A stretch of 64,000 bases of DNA from Candidatus Saccharimonadota bacterium (GCA_017537745.1 JAFYKF010000010.1:1-64000), one strand, 5' to 3'. Numbered from the stretch's first letter, positions 27,816 to 38,745 are shown. The notes: generated by a model not told the origin, from the sequence alone. A program made the numbers and translations.

Positions 27816-28498
27816 GGTTCTATTATATCATATTTACCAGAAGCAAGAGATCCGAGCTCATACTTACCAAATTGGGTACGGTGGAGTTTTGTGACGCGAT
27901 AGCCCAAAGCAGCAAAAGTTCGGCGTATTTGCCGATTACGGCCCTCACTTAGAATCACTATATAGGAAAGATGAGAACCATTCTTAATAATAGTAAACTT
28001 TGAAGGGCCGTCATCGAGCATTACGCCGAAGTCGGAGATCATTTGTTGGTGGAGTGGCTCGAGCGTCTTGTTTAATTCCACTTCATAAACTTTTTGCTTA
28101 CGGAATTTTGGATGAGTCATCTGAAAGGAGAAATCACCATCATTGGTTAGCAATATCAGTCCAGAAGAATCTTTGTCAAGGCGTCCAACTGTTTTTAAAT
28201 TATGGTATTTTTTAGGTAACAGATTATAGAGCGTGGGCGCGGACCCTTGAGCACGGCGCGAACAAACATAACCAACTGGTTTATTAAATGCAAGATATAA
28301 AAAATCCGTCTTAAACGGTACTACTTTATTATTATAGCATACTTTGTCTGAAATGTCAATGTGGGCACCCAGTACGGCTGGTTCATCATTCACTAGAATT
28401 TTGCCGTCCGAAATTAGCTCGTCTGCCTCGCGACGAGAGACACCAATCCGTTCAGCAAGAAATTTATTGAGCCGGAGTTGGGGCTGGAGCTGCTGCAA
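27812..28498 (-). CDS. RsuA/RluB-family 23S/16S rRNA pseudouridine synthase
   Basis: An S4 RNA-binding domain (RLNKFLAERIGVSRREADEL) is followed by the synthase domain with VGRLDKDSSGLILLTNDG (catalytic Asp) and SEGRNRQIRR. No ATG precedes the S4 domain in frame until 28846. I choose an in-frame TTG at 28498. That start lies 35 bases inside the end of the response-regulator gene. The alternative ATG at 28846 would add ~116 Gln/Leu/Pro-rich residues read out of frame across the regulator's repetitive tail. Three neighbours in a row overlap: histidine kinase, regulator, synthase, then the FtsA-like gene. Confidence 0.82.
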   Translation of the reverse strand: MQQLQPQLRLNKFLAERIGVSRREADELISDGKILVNDEPAVLGAHIDISDKVCYNNKVVPFKTDFLYLAFNKPVGYVCSRRAQGSAPTLYNLLPKKYHNLKTVGRLDKDSSGLILLTNDGDFSFQMTHPKFRKQKVYEVELNKTLEPLHQQMISDFGVMLDDGPSKFTIIKNGSHLSYIVILSEGRNRQIRRTFAALGYRVTKLHRTQFGKYELGSLASGKYDIIEP

Positions 28499-29204
28499 CT
28501 GGGGCTGGGGCAGCTGCCTCAGCTGGGGCGACTGGAGCTGGGGTTGTTGGGTTTGGGGCTGGAGCTTCAGTTGTTGCTCCGGCTGTTGGAGCTGCTGCGT
28601 CTGGATTTGTTGGAGCCTGGGTTGTTGCGGTTGTTGGAGTTGCTTCAGCTTGCGGGGTTGGAGTTGCTTCGACTGGGGTTGGGGCAGTTGTTTCGGCCGG
28701 GGCGGCTGGAGTTGCTTCGACTGGGGCTGTTGGAGCTGGGGTTGTCGGGTTTGGGGCTGGAGCCTCAGTTGCTGCTCCGGTTGTTGGAGCTGCTGCGTTT
28801 GCCTGGGCGGCTGGAGCTGGGGTTGTCGCTTGTGTTGTTTTGTCATTTAATACCTCATGAATTGTGTTAACCATATCTTCGATACCAATTTGTGATTTAA
28901 CGAGATAGCGATCGCATCCGAGGGCTTCACCACGTGCGCGCTGATCTTCTGACGAGAGCGCTGTCATCATGATAACTCTAATATTTGCAGTTTCAGGAGT
29001 GTTACGTAGGATATCTAGCATATCAAATCCAGATATCTTAGGCATCATAACATCCGACAGAACTAGGTCTGGTTTTTCGCGAACGGCAACGGCCAAAGCG
29101 TCTTCGCCATCACCCGCAGATACAACGTCATATCCTTCGGCAGCAATGCGAATACTATAAATCTCACGCAAGGCTGCGTCATCTTCTACTACCATTACTT
29201 TCAT
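28464..29204 (-). CDS. Response regulator: receiver domain with a Pro/Ala/Thr-rich tail
   Basis: Residues 1-120 form a CheY-like receiver: KVMVVEDDAALRE, phospho-acceptor D51 in LVLSDVMMP, MMTALSSED and the lysine in YLVKSQ. No DNA-binding output domain follows. Instead there are ~120 residues of repeats such as TPAPTAPVEATPAAPAE, low in complexity and probably disordered. The start overlaps the kinase stop by 4 bases, so the pair is co-translated. Output is presumably by protein contact. The repetitive DNA is a likely site of length variation. Confidence 0.9.
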   Translation of the reverse strand: MKVMVVEDDAALREIYSIRIAAEGYDVVSAGDGEDALAVAVREKPDLVLSDVMMPKISGFDMLDILRNTPETANIRVIMMTALSSEDQRARGEALGCDRYLVKSQIGIEDMVNTIHEVLNDKTTQATTPAPAAQANAAAPTTGAATEAPAPNPTTPAPTAPVEATPAAPAETTAPTPVEATPTPQAEATPTTATTQAPTNPDAAAPTAGATTEAPAPNPTTPAPVAPAEAAAPAPVAAAPAPTPAQ

Positions 29205-30676
29205 GTGTTTCCTCCTTGTGTTACGTTGTTAATCTGGCTAGTGGTTACGTTTGTATTTATAGGCTGAGCTGGTGGGGTGGGTGCGGGTTGAGGTGTAGGT
29301 TGAGCGGCCGGTGCTGGTTGAGGTGGAGCTGCAGTAGTAGTCTGAACTGGAGCCGTTGGGGCTGGTTGAGCGACAGGCTGCGGAGCCGGTGCATTAGCAG
29401 GCGCTGGTGCAGCAGCGGATGCGGGTTGAGCAACCGGTTGTGGGGCTATAGCAGGGGCTGGTGCCGGTTGCTTAGCAACTTGAGGGTTGGCCGCCTGTTG
29501 GTTTTTGACTGCGATCATACGTTTTTCGTATTCCTCGCCAGACAAACGTGGTAGAGAAACATAAAAAGTCGAACCTTCGCCATACTTCGACTCCGCCCAA
29601 ACGCTGCCATCCATAGCTTCAACACGCTGTTTAACGATATACAATCCAAGTCCAGTACCGCCAATGGTACGGGTGTCCGAATTGTCGGCACGATAGAATT
29701 TTTGAAAAACATGTCCTAAATCTTCAGCAGAAATGCCCATACCGGTATCTTTTACCGAAATAACTGCCCGATCACCATCGCCGCGCACATTGACGCGGAT
29801 GGAGCCTCCAGCCGCAGTGTATTTAATTGCATTGTCGATTAAGTTGCCGATTATTTCGCGCAGAAAATTCACATCAACAGAACTGTAGACCACCTGGGAA
29901 AGGCGGAGCGCATTCCTAAAGGAACTGTCACTCGTGCCTAATTCTAGTTTTAGCTTTGCATTCTGGGCTGGGACGATATAGCCGTCGGCAATTTGCCTGA
30001 CAAGTTCGGTTAGTTCGACTGGAACCAGTTCTGGACGCAAGCGACTATCGTCTAATTTAGTAGTATCTAGCAAATCTCGAAATAGATGACCAAGATGCTG
30101 TGAGGCGTCGTGGGCGGAAGTCAGATAACCGCGAGCGCGCTCATCGATAGTGGCGGTTTGCGGGTTCAAAGCCAAAGTGAGATATCCATCGATTGTGGCT
30201 ACTGGTGTACGCATTTCGTGTGACGCAGTGGAAATGAATTCGGCTTGCTCACCTTCTTCGGCAAGCTCACGTGTAATATCGCGAAAAGTAATAATAAAAT
30301 TACCAGCCTGATTATTGACAGGTACGACCGATACAGCAATGGGGATGCGTTTGGCAGATGTGCCAGCAATAAGATTAACTTCGTAGCCATCAAGTACTTG
30401 ACCAGTGCGCACCGACTGGAATAGCATATTGTCATTATCTGGCAATTCACGACCATCTTTGGATTCAATTTTTAGCAACAAACCATAATCTAATCCCACG
30501 GCGTTTTCTGCCCCGCCACAGTCAGTCATAGTAACGGCTGCGGGATTAATGTATTGAACGATGCCGGAACGGTTAATCACAACTACACCGTCATGAATCA
30601 TATTTAGGGCGAGCTCAGCAAGACCACTAGCAGGGCTACCGGCTTTTGAAGATGATTTCTTACTAAAAAAGCTCAT
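29201..30676 (-). CDS. Sensor histidine kinase with PAS domain
   Basis: 491 residues, no transmembrane segment, so apparently cytosolic. PAS domain at about 20-130 (MIHDGVVVINRSGIVQYINPAA), HisKA with H153 in TASHEMRTPVATIDG, N box IGNLIDNAIKYTAAGG, G boxes DTGMGIS and GTGLGLYIVKQ. The last ~100 residues are Pro/Ala/Gln repeats like the tail of its partner regulator. The shared style of the two tails suggests they evolved together, perhaps for clustering. The ATG lies shortly after a run of T on the minus strand; divergent from the 30727 gene. Confidence 0.92.
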   Translation of the reverse strand: MSFFSKKSSSKAGSPASGLAELALNMIHDGVVVINRSGIVQYINPAAVTMTDCGGAENAVGLDYGLLLKIESKDGRELPDNDNMLFQSVRTGQVLDGYEVNLIAGTSAKRIPIAVSVVPVNNQAGNFIITFRDITRELAEEGEQAEFISTASHEMRTPVATIDGYLTLALNPQTATIDERARGYLTSAHDASQHLGHLFRDLLDTTKLDDSRLRPELVPVELTELVRQIADGYIVPAQNAKLKLELGTSDSSFRNALRLSQVVYSSVDVNFLREIIGNLIDNAIKYTAAGGSIRVNVRGDGDRAVISVKDTGMGISAEDLGHVFQKFYRADNSDTRTIGGTGLGLYIVKQRVEAMDGSVWAESKYGEGSTFYVSLPRLSGEEYEKRMIAVKNQQAANPQVAKQPAPAPAIAPQPVAQPASAAAPAPANAPAPQPVAQPAPTAPVQTTTAAPPQPAPAAQPTPQPAPTPPAQPINTNVTTSQINNVTQGGNT

Positions 30677-30726
30677 ACTTAAAGTTATTTTACCACAAGT
30701 TTAATAAAATGTGATAAAATTACTTT

Positions 30727-32454
30727 ATGAATAAAGACGTCATCTATATTGAATCAGAAGATGATATCACCGATATCATTACAAAAATTGAAAAATCCAA
30801 AGAAAAAATTGTGGCTCTTGTTCCGCCCAAAAAAGCTGGTGTATTTCGGAGTATCGTGAATATTAAGCTAATCACAAAGGCAGGTGCGAATGCCGAAAAA
30901 GCCGTAGTGCTCGTGACGACCGACCCGTCCATTATTAAACTCGCTGCCGTAACAAAACTCCCGGTTACCAAGAATTTACGTTCAGCTCCAGCAGTACCAA
31001 AAGCTGAAGAAATTGAGGAAATTGAAGCAGCTGCGACAGAAGAAGCCGTTGTAGAAGACAGAGATGGTTCTGATGAGGGCGACAAGGCGGATAATAAAAC
31101 AGATGACAAAGCAGCAGAGGGGGCCGAAAAAGAAGATAAAAAATCTGAAAAAAAGGATGACGAAAAAGAAGATAAGAAATCTGATGACAAAGCAAAGGGG
31201 AAAAAGGACGGTGCCGAGCCGAAAAAGAAAAAAGATTTTTCATCGAATCCGTTTATTGCTTGGATACAAAAGCACAAGATAATTGTGATTGGCGGCGGAA
31301 TTGGACTAGTGTTATTGGTTTTATTGCTGATTTGGGCCAATGTGATTGCGCCGGCCGTAACGGTTGACGTAGTAGTACGCACCACAACCGCTAACTTTTC
31401 AGAGAATGTTACCTTTACTGATAAATTAGAGGAAGAGAATGCTAGTGAAGGTAAATTCTATATCCAAGAGAAGAAAATCGAAATTAAATCTGAAGTAGAT
31501 TTTCCGGCTACAGGTAAGAAGAATATCGGCGAAAAAGCTACGGGCGCGGTGATTGTGAAAGTTTATTTTGAAGCTAAAGGTTCAATTTCAGTCGATAAGG
31601 GAACGACTTTTACCGTCAATAACTTATCGTTCGTAGCGACGGACGACACGCTAGTGTCTTGGGATGGTAGATTTTCTAATTGCGAAAACCAAGACGATGT
31701 AGTATTGCCAGGAAGTCACGCCCAATGTCTTAAAACTGCTAGCGTAGCTGTAGAGGCTGTTGAGCCTGGTGCTGATTACAATATCCCAGCTACTCCTGGT
31801 GGTTGGAACTTTACCGCAAACGTATCAGGTGTTTATTCTACCCAACCTATGGTTGGTGGGACTGATAAGGTTGTCACAGTAGTACAACAATCCGATATCG
31901 ATAAGGCTAAAGACGATTTAAAAACCAAGGATGAGAATAATAATAAAAAGTCTTTGCTCGAATCGCTAAGCGATGACGATTTTGAGATTGAGAGTAGCTT
32001 TAAACAGACTGTCGGTGATGCTGTTTCAAAACCGGCATTGGGCGAGCAAGTGGAGGAGAATAAAAAAGCCAAGCTAACTGTCACAACAACTGCTAGCATC
32101 TATATAGTTGATGAAACAAAAGTTAAGGAGTTTATCAAAGAAAAAGCTAAATTGGCGGATGGTTATAAAATTTACGAGATGAACGATCCGTTTATCGAAA
32201 ACTTTACCAAGACTGAGACTGGATATATAGGTAAACTGAAGACTTCTTATGTTTCTGGCTCTGAGGTGACAGCCAAAGATGTGGTAGAGACAGTGATGGG
32301 TAAAGGTCTTGGTACTGGACGCGATGATTTAACCAAAGCTTACAGTGGTATTTCAAAGGTGATAACCGAAGTTTCATTCCCGTGGGTGACATCTTTCCCG
32401 AACGACGAAGAAAAAATCACGGTAAATATTATCGTGGAGGATAATAATAAGTAA
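30727..32454 (+). CDS. Membrane-anchored protein with acidic/lysine linker and baseplate-J-like exterior domain
   Basis: 575 residues: a soluble N-terminal part (1-85), a Lys/Glu/Asp-rich linker (100-175), one membrane helix (IIVIGGGIGLVLLVLLLIWA, about 180-205), then a ~370-residue extracytoplasmic beta-rich part with repeated strand motifs (VDVVVRTTTANFSENVTF, GATGAVIVKVY-like). It resembles the baseplate-J-like membrane proteins of CPR bacteria, a loose match. TAAAAT at 30714-30719 sits 7 bases before the ATG. It is divergent from the kinase operon and lies upstream of envelope genes. Confidence 0.65.
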   Translation: MNKDVIYIESEDDITDIITKIEKSKEKIVALVPPKKAGVFRSIVNIKLITKAGANAEKAVVLVTTDPSIIKLAAVTKLPVTKNLRSAPAVPKAEEIEEIEAAATEEAVVEDRDGSDEGDKADNKTDDKAAEGAEKEDKKSEKKDDEKEDKKSDDKAKGKKDGAEPKKKKDFSSNPFIAWIQKHKIIVIGGGIGLVLLVLLLIWANVIAPAVTVDVVVRTTTANFSENVTFTDKLEEENASEGKFYIQEKKIEIKSEVDFPATGKKNIGEKATGAVIVKVYFEAKGSISVDKGTTFTVNNLSFVATDDTLVSWDGRFSNCENQDDVVLPGSHAQCLKTASVAVEAVEPGADYNIPATPGGWNFTANVSGVYSTQPMVGGTDKVVTVVQQSDIDKAKDDLKTKDENNNKKSLLESLSDDDFEIESSFKQTVGDAVSKPALGEQVEENKKAKLTVTTTASIYIVDETKVKEFIKEKAKLADGYKIYEMNDPFIENFTKTETGYIGKLKTSYVSGSEVTAKDVVETVMGKGLGTGRDDLTKAYSGISKVITEVSFPWVTSFPNDEEKITVNIIVEDNNK

Positions 32455-32483
32455 GTAATCAACAGATTTAAGAGGAGTGCGGA

Positions 32484-33914
32484 GTGAAGATTATTGGTTT
32501 AGATGTGGGCGAGAAGAGGATTGGTGTAGCGAAAGTTGATTCGTCGACTAAGATTGCGGTGCCAGTTGGTTTTATTCGAGTTGATGGCACTGAGTGGCAA
32601 GAGATTGAACGTTTAGGAAGAATTAATAGCACAAATGTATTCGTGTTGGGTCTGCCACGAAGCAACGAGGGAAACGAGACTAAGCAGAGTGCATACGTGC
32701 GAACCTTTGCTAAAACTTTGGCCGAAAAAATTCCCGACGCAAAAATACGCTTTCAGGATGAATCTTTAACGTCTGTAGAAGCTGAATCGCGGCTCAAAAG
32801 AAGTAAGAAAAAATACCAACGTGGCGATATTGACGCTGAAGCAGCAGCAATTATTTTGCAAGATTTTGTTGAAGACTTAAGTAAGCATGGTAAAGATACG
32901 TCGCTTGGTGCATCTAATAAAAATAAGCAGATAGCAAGCGAGCAAAATGAAGGACGATTACCAAAGAAAGCTGCTAAAGTTGTTTTAAAAACCAAGACCA
33001 CATCGTCAAAACTTAAAAAGTGGACCATTTTTGGGATCCCGGTGATTCTAATCTTAATTTTAGGCGGCATTACAGCGGGACTAAAAATACGAGATTATGT
33101 AAGATGGAAAAGAGAACAAGAGTATCTTGCTTGGCAAGAATCTCAAGTTGCCGCAACTTTTGATTTTACAATTAAGCCAGGCGAAACGATTTTTGATGTA
33201 AAAAAACATTTGCTTACAATAGACCGCAACGGTGGAGCCGAGCCTACCGAGGGAGAAGAATTAATGCCAAATTACACAAGCGATGAAATCGAGGCGGCAT
33301 TTAGCGCACATTATGATTTTGATTTTTTGAGCGGGCGGCCAGAAGGTGCTAGCCTAGAAGGCTATTTATATCCGGAGACGCATAATTTCTATAGTACAGC
33401 TACGGTTGAAGATATTTTAAAAACTTTTCTTACTGGCATGAACGATGCAATTACCGCTAATGGGTTAGTTGATGCTTACGCGGCGCAGGGCCTTAGTTTG
33501 TATGATGGAGTTGTTTTAGCTTCAGTGGTGCAGAAGGAAGTACCACCACAAGATATGCCAACCGCAGCACAGGTTTTTTTGACTCGGATTAATTACGGGA
33601 TGGCTCTTGGTAGCGATATTACAGTGGCTTACGCCTTAAATATGATTGACCCAAATCGCGAAATATATCAAGATAACTATGCCGCATTAGAGGTTGATTC
33701 TTGCTATAATACACGAAAATATGCCGGTTTACCATGCGGTCCGGTGTCAAATCCAGGTTTGTCTGCGCTCCTTGCCGTAGCACATCCCACCGATACAGCT
33801 TATCTGTATTTCTTGACAGGAGACGACGGTATGACGTATTATAGTTACACACAGGATGAACACGATAGGAACAGACAAAACTATTGTCAGGAGCTGTGTG
33901 AAGTATCATTATGA
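32484..33914 (+). CDS. Fusion of YqgF/RuvX nuclease-like domain with MltG endolytic transglycosylase
   Basis: Residues 1-135 are a complete YqgF/RuvX RNase H-like domain: IIGLDVGEKRIGVA, the switch QDESLTSVEAE and DIDAEAAAIIL; the family processes pre-16S rRNA or Holliday junctions. A linker and one membrane helix (about 178-200) lead to a MltG/YceG domain with LEGYLYPETHNF, the catalytic-region glutamate in ASVVQKEV and the GPVSNPG motif; MltG cuts nascent peptidoglycan outside the membrane. The topology is consistent: nuclease inside, lyase outside. GTG start with GAGGAG upstream. Overlaps the LysM-CHAP gene by 4 bases. Confidence 0.9.
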   Translation: MKIIGLDVGEKRIGVAKVDSSTKIAVPVGFIRVDGTEWQEIERLGRINSTNVFVLGLPRSNEGNETKQSAYVRTFAKTLAEKIPDAKIRFQDESLTSVEAESRLKRSKKKYQRGDIDAEAAAIILQDFVEDLSKHGKDTSLGASNKNKQIASEQNEGRLPKKAAKVVLKTKTTSSKLKKWTIFGIPVILILILGGITAGLKIRDYVRWKREQEYLAWQESQVAATFDFTIKPGETIFDVKKHLLTIDRNGGAEPTEGEELMPNYTSDEIEAAFSAHYDFDFLSGRPEGASLEGYLYPETHNFYSTATVEDILKTFLTGMNDAITANGLVDAYAAQGLSLYDGVVLASVVQKEVPPQDMPTAAQVFLTRINYGMALGSDITVAYALNMIDPNREIYQDNYAALEVDSCYNTRKYAGLPCGPVSNPGLSALLAVAHPTDTAYLYFLTGDDGMTYYSYTQDEHDRNRQNYCQELCEVSL

Positions 33915-35005
33915 GTAAGCGTAAGAAAAAATTTGATATTAAAAAGATTAGACAATTCCTACCTTATTTCTTAACCGGAGCAATTACTCTGGTTTTGGTT
34001 TTTGTCGGTTCAATTGACAAAAAGAACGCTGGCGCCACACTCAGCCTTGATAGTTTCGCAGAAAATGATTATAAAGTTTCAGTTGACCAGTTATCCGAGC
34101 TGTATGTGGTGGCGGATTTGTCCGACGCGATTGGGCTTGCTTCAGCATCAGACGTGGCATCAAACTACGTAGTAACGGTGTCTATGTATGACGCCGGCCA
34201 GACTTCTACTGGCAAAATAGAAAAGCCAACTATCACCGACGTAGATATTCTACGCGGTGTAATAGTGCACATCGTAAAAGAAGGTGAGACAATGGAGTCT
34301 ATCGCGGCGAGCGTCGGCAAAGGGGTCACAACGGATGACATTAGGTGGTCTAATGACATGAAAGATACCGATGTCTCGGTCGGAGATACTCTTTACGTAC
34401 CGAGTGCGCATGGTATTGTCTATATCGTGGAGGATGATGATACCGCTGACTCGATTGCCGAAAAGTATGGTTCAACTGCAACAGAAATACTACATTTGAA
34501 CGATTTAGAGACTACTGGCTTAGTGGCGGGGAGACCAATTTTTATTAAGGGTGGCACCCTACCAGAGACTGAACGCCCAGAGTATGAGCCGCCAGTAGTA
34601 ACGTACTATTATTACACTTATTTAGGCAACACAGCATCACGTCAGGACATTGAGGTAATAGGTTGGTTTTATGGGCTTGGCGGTCCATATGCGGCCGGTC
34701 AGTGTACTCAGTGGGCGTGGTATATGTGGCAGCAGAACGGACGCGATGTGCCAACAAGCTGGGGCAACGCTTACTCTTGGGGCGCGAATGCAGCAGCACA
34801 GGGCTATCAAGTCGACCATTATCCAGCGGCTGGCGCGATTTTCCAAAGTTCATCTGGTTGGTACGGGCACGTTGGCTATGTAGAAGCAGTAAATTCGGAT
34901 GGTTCAATTGTTGCTTCCGAGATGAACTACAACTATCAGCCTTTCCGTGCAATCAGATCAACTATTCCGGCAGCTTCAGCGGCTAGCTTGTGGTATATTC
35001 ACTAA
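33911..35005 (+). CDS. Secreted LysM-CHAP peptidoglycan hydrolase
   Basis: 364 residues. Signal/anchor helix at about 17-35, two LysM-type repeats (HIVKEGETMESIAASVG and YIVEDDDTADSIAEKYG), a Pro/Glu hinge, then a CHAP amidase/endopeptidase with catalytic Cys265 (AGQCTQWAW) and His320 (WYGHVGYVE). It would bind and cut cell-wall peptides, either for self-remodelling or at the host contact. The ATGA overlap with the MltG fusion gives a wall-enzyme operon. Confidence 0.9.
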   Translation: MSKRKKKFDIKKIRQFLPYFLTGAITLVLVFVGSIDKKNAGATLSLDSFAENDYKVSVDQLSELYVVADLSDAIGLASASDVASNYVVTVSMYDAGQTSTGKIEKPTITDVDILRGVIVHIVKEGETMESIAASVGKGVTTDDIRWSNDMKDTDVSVGDTLYVPSAHGIVYIVEDDDTADSIAEKYGSTATEILHLNDLETTGLVAGRPIFIKGGTLPETERPEYEPPVVTYYYYTYLGNTASRQDIEVIGWFYGLGGPYAAGQCTQWAWYMWQQNGRDVPTSWGNAYSWGANAAAQGYQVDHYPAAGAIFQSSSGWYGHVGYVEAVNSDGSIVASEMNYNYQPFRAIRSTIPAASAASLWYIH

Positions 35006-36325
<1,320 letters not shown>

Positions 36326-36428
36326 GATATCGGTGCCAGCCCGCATTGTTTTTTATTTTTTATCTCGTTTATGTTATAATAGTAAGATAGCTCATTTTGC
36401 GATTTTTTTGAAGGGAGTGAGACAACTC

Positions 36429-36812
36429 ATGCTGCAAAATGAAAGAACATTAAGAATGAAAGGAGAGTTTAAGCAGCTCAGAGACGATGGGCTAAATATC
36501 GCGGAAATTGCCGAGAAATTTGGTCTGTCTCCCTCTACGGTTTATCGTCATCTCGACGAGATTGCAGATTCCCTCGGCGTCAGCCGCGAGTCGCTGCTCT
36601 TGGAGCCTGACAAGGCCTCTTTCGGCGCAGCCGGTAGGACCTACGGGAAACTCGAGCCTGTCGACCTCGCTGGATTTTACCAGCATTCTGAATCGGCATT
36701 GAAGGAAATGTCCGAAATGAATCAGGGTATCAAAGAACAGCTTGACGAAAAAGATGTTGAACTACAATTATTCGAGGAGGACTGGAAAGATGTTAGTGCT
36801 CACGCCTGCTGA
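36429..36812 (+). CDS. Helix-turn-helix protein
   Basis: 127 residues. A clear HTH at about 20-45 (LNIAEIAEKFGLSPSTVYRHLDEI) followed by an acidic, coiled-coil-prone tail (ALKEMSEMNQGIKEQLDEKD). Likely a small transcription regulator or the DNA-binding half of a two-protein complex. ATG 36429 is 10 bases after GGGAG; a longer in-frame start upstream would cover the promoter (TATAAT near 36375). Overlaps the next gene by 23 bases, so the products are probably made in a fixed ratio. Confidence 0.7.
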   Translation: MLQNERTLRMKGEFKQLRDDGLNIAEIAEKFGLSPSTVYRHLDEIADSLGVSRESLLLEPDKASFGAAGRTYGKLEPVDLAGFYQHSESALKEMSEMNQGIKEQLDEKDVELQLFEEDWKDVSAHAC

Positions 36813-37659
36813 TGTCAAGAACGGCATCAAATATGGGGTCGGTATCGACGAATTCTGCACCAAATACGGTTGCACGACAGAGGAGTTTGAACGCCGAGTA
36901 CGTGGCATGTATCACGGAAAAGCGGATGAAATTCTAGGGGAGATTCGCGCATCAGAGCGCAAACACCGCAAAGACAGAAGCCACCTGAAATCCAGCAAGA
37001 TGAAAGGTGCCTCGGCGGCCCCTTCGGAACCCCCCGTGGATACGGAAACCAAATCTGATGAAACCGAGCAGGACGCTCCCACCTCTGTTGGGGGCATCGA
37101 GAGCGAGCTCGAGCTGCTGCGCGCCGAAGAGAAGAGTGTAAGCGATAAAATTATGACTGAAGAAAATGATTATCAGCTTTTGCTCAGCCATCACAAGGAG
37201 CATCTTAGCCAGCTGAGAGAAATCCAGAAAGAGTTGATAAGGGTAGAGCAATTCTTCAGAGCCAAGAGTGAGGAGTTTAAAGCCATAACTACCGAAGACA
37301 ACCAGCTCGTCGAGTCCATGAATAGGATTTCTGAGGCTCGACGCGCCAACGTCAAAACACTTGAATCTATCCGCGAGAAAATCAAGATTCTGGAGATTGT
37401 TACTCTGTATGCCTACGATGATGGCAACATCACAATCATCGATGGTCCATCAATGGAGCTTGACGACACTGGAGCCGACGAGCATTTCCCGCAGTTAGTG
37501 GCGCACCCAGAGTGCGAAAACCTGACGGTGCGACAGATACGGCTCATCGCGAGAATGCTCTGCATTGTCAAAAACGCCACCGCGCCAACAGAGGTGCTGT
37601 TTGATTCAGAACCCGTCGGCAAGGCGTACAGCCAAATCGTCAGCACGACTATCGCTTAA
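36790..37659 (+). CDS. Hypothetical coiled-coil protein with HTH-like start
   Basis: 289 residues. The first 60 (TPADVKNGIKYGVGIDEFCTKYGCTTEEFERRV) look like a divergent HTH. Residues ~110-215 form a long coiled coil (EKSVSDKIMTEENDYQLLLSHHKEHLSQL). A small mixed domain ends the protein. GAGGAGG precedes ATG 36790. Coupled to the HTH gene; the two coiled coils might pair. A terminator follows. GC-rich codon use. Confidence 0.65.
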   Translation: MLVLTPADVKNGIKYGVGIDEFCTKYGCTTEEFERRVRGMYHGKADEILGEIRASERKHRKDRSHLKSSKMKGASAAPSEPPVDTETKSDETEQDAPTSVGGIESELELLRAEEKSVSDKIMTEENDYQLLLSHHKEHLSQLREIQKELIRVEQFFRAKSEEFKAITTEDNQLVESMNRISEARRANVKTLESIREKIKILEIVTLYAYDDGNITIIDGPSMELDDTGADEHFPQLVAHPECENLTVRQIRLIARMLCIVKNATAPTEVLFDSEPVGKAYSQIVSTTIA

Positions 37660-37672
37660 ACTCAAGCCTTTC

Positions 37673-37709
37673 ATTAAAGCACCGCAAACACTCGCAGCGG
37701 TGCTTTAAT
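37673..37709 (+). terminator. Intrinsic terminator
   Basis: ATTAAAGCACCGC and GCGGTGCTTTAAT pair around a short loop, followed by TATAT rather than a clean U run. Ends the 36429-37659 pair and could act on both strands. Confidence 0.7.
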
Positions 37710-37824
37710 TATATCTTGACTTTTTATCTTATTTATGCTATAATTTTAAGGTTAGGTCTAATATTTTAGAGCCTAAGGCTCTTTTGCATAGATAATTTTT
37801 CATACTATATTAGGGGGTAAGACA

Positions 37825-38724
37825 ATGAAAAAGCTCATCATCGCGATCCTCGCACTGGTTCTTCTGGTTTCCTGCATCGGTTGTTCGAAGTCCGGCTCTT
37901 ACAAGTACGCGGAAAACTACAAGTTTACCGCGTATAACAATGTCGCAAGCGACGAATTCTGGACGACTCTGTCCGTAAACTCGAGCGAAGCCGACATTGG
38001 AGATTTGCTGGGTCTCATTGAGAGAATTTTCCAGCGTGACTTCGGGAAACTGAACATGAACTGGGACAATCTCATGAGGATCACCAAGGCAATGCAGGTA
38101 GCAATGGACGTGGGCGACATGGAAGATGCCCCAAGCGACATTTCCTATGGAGCTCAATTCTACTGCGCGACCTGCAACACGGAAGTCGGGGAGATGTATC
38201 TCTTCCCGGGATACTTTAGCGCTCCGGAAAAGAGGCAGCTGCAAGCGTTGACGCATGTCTTAACGCGAGCAGCTCTTTCAACGGAGACCGATGAATCTAG
38301 CCAGATTAGGGAGGGGCTGGCCGAGTATTACACGTCCAAATTCATGGATAATGTGGGTTACAAGATGGAAGAGACCATTTATCCTCACCAGATGACCGCC
38401 GCCATTTGGCTGATAGCGGTATTCGGCGAGGACACAGTTGTTAACGCCGCAAGAGAAGACCGGCTCGAAGAGCTGATCGACAGCAATACCAGGCCCGGCA
38501 TGGGCGCCAAACTTGAAGAAGCGCTCAATGCCATCAACCTGGGTGGCGACCAGAACAGAGCGACGAACGCCATTTATGACATTCTGGCCAATGTGACGGT
38601 CGGAGCCGGAAAAAAGCTCGAGGACGTTGATTATCTGTTGGATTACGTCAACGATCTCTCGAAGCTCGAAGGCACCAAAATTGACTCCAGCTACATGAGG
38701 AAGGTTTTGCAAGGGAAGGCATAA
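37825..38724 (+). CDS. Lipoprotein, degenerate paralogue of a zinc metalloprotease
   Basis: Signal peptide with lipobox (LLVSCIGC, lipid on Cys about 20) and a 280-residue exterior domain. It aligns along its length with the next gene: WDNL, REGLAEYY against EEGLADYY, TRPGMGAKLEEAL against TKPGMGKKLDDAL. Where the neighbour has HELVH it has HVLTR (about 144-148), so the zinc site is lost and it is probably inactive, perhaps a decoy or regulator. SD GGGGG at 9 bases. The leader contains AGAGCCTAAGGCTCTTTT, a possible attenuator. Confidence 0.75.
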   Translation: MKKLIIAILALVLLVSCIGCSKSGSYKYAENYKFTAYNNVASDEFWTTLSVNSSEADIGDLLGLIERIFQRDFGKLNMNWDNLMRITKAMQVAMDVGDMEDAPSDISYGAQFYCATCNTEVGEMYLFPGYFSAPEKRQLQALTHVLTRAALSTETDESSQIREGLAEYYTSKFMDNVGYKMEETIYPHQMTAAIWLIAVFGEDTVVNAAREDRLEELIDSNTRPGMGAKLEEALNAINLGGDQNRATNAIYDILANVTVGAGKKLEDVDYLLDYVNDLSKLEGTKIDSSYMRKVLQGKA

Positions 38725-38745
38725 TAGTTTCATTGGGGGGAGAAA

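Noticed and set aside
30965-31385. Antisense Ser/Phe-rich frames opposite the Lys/Glu linker of the 30727 gene
   Set aside because: Products of codon bias in the low-complexity linker; no start signals.
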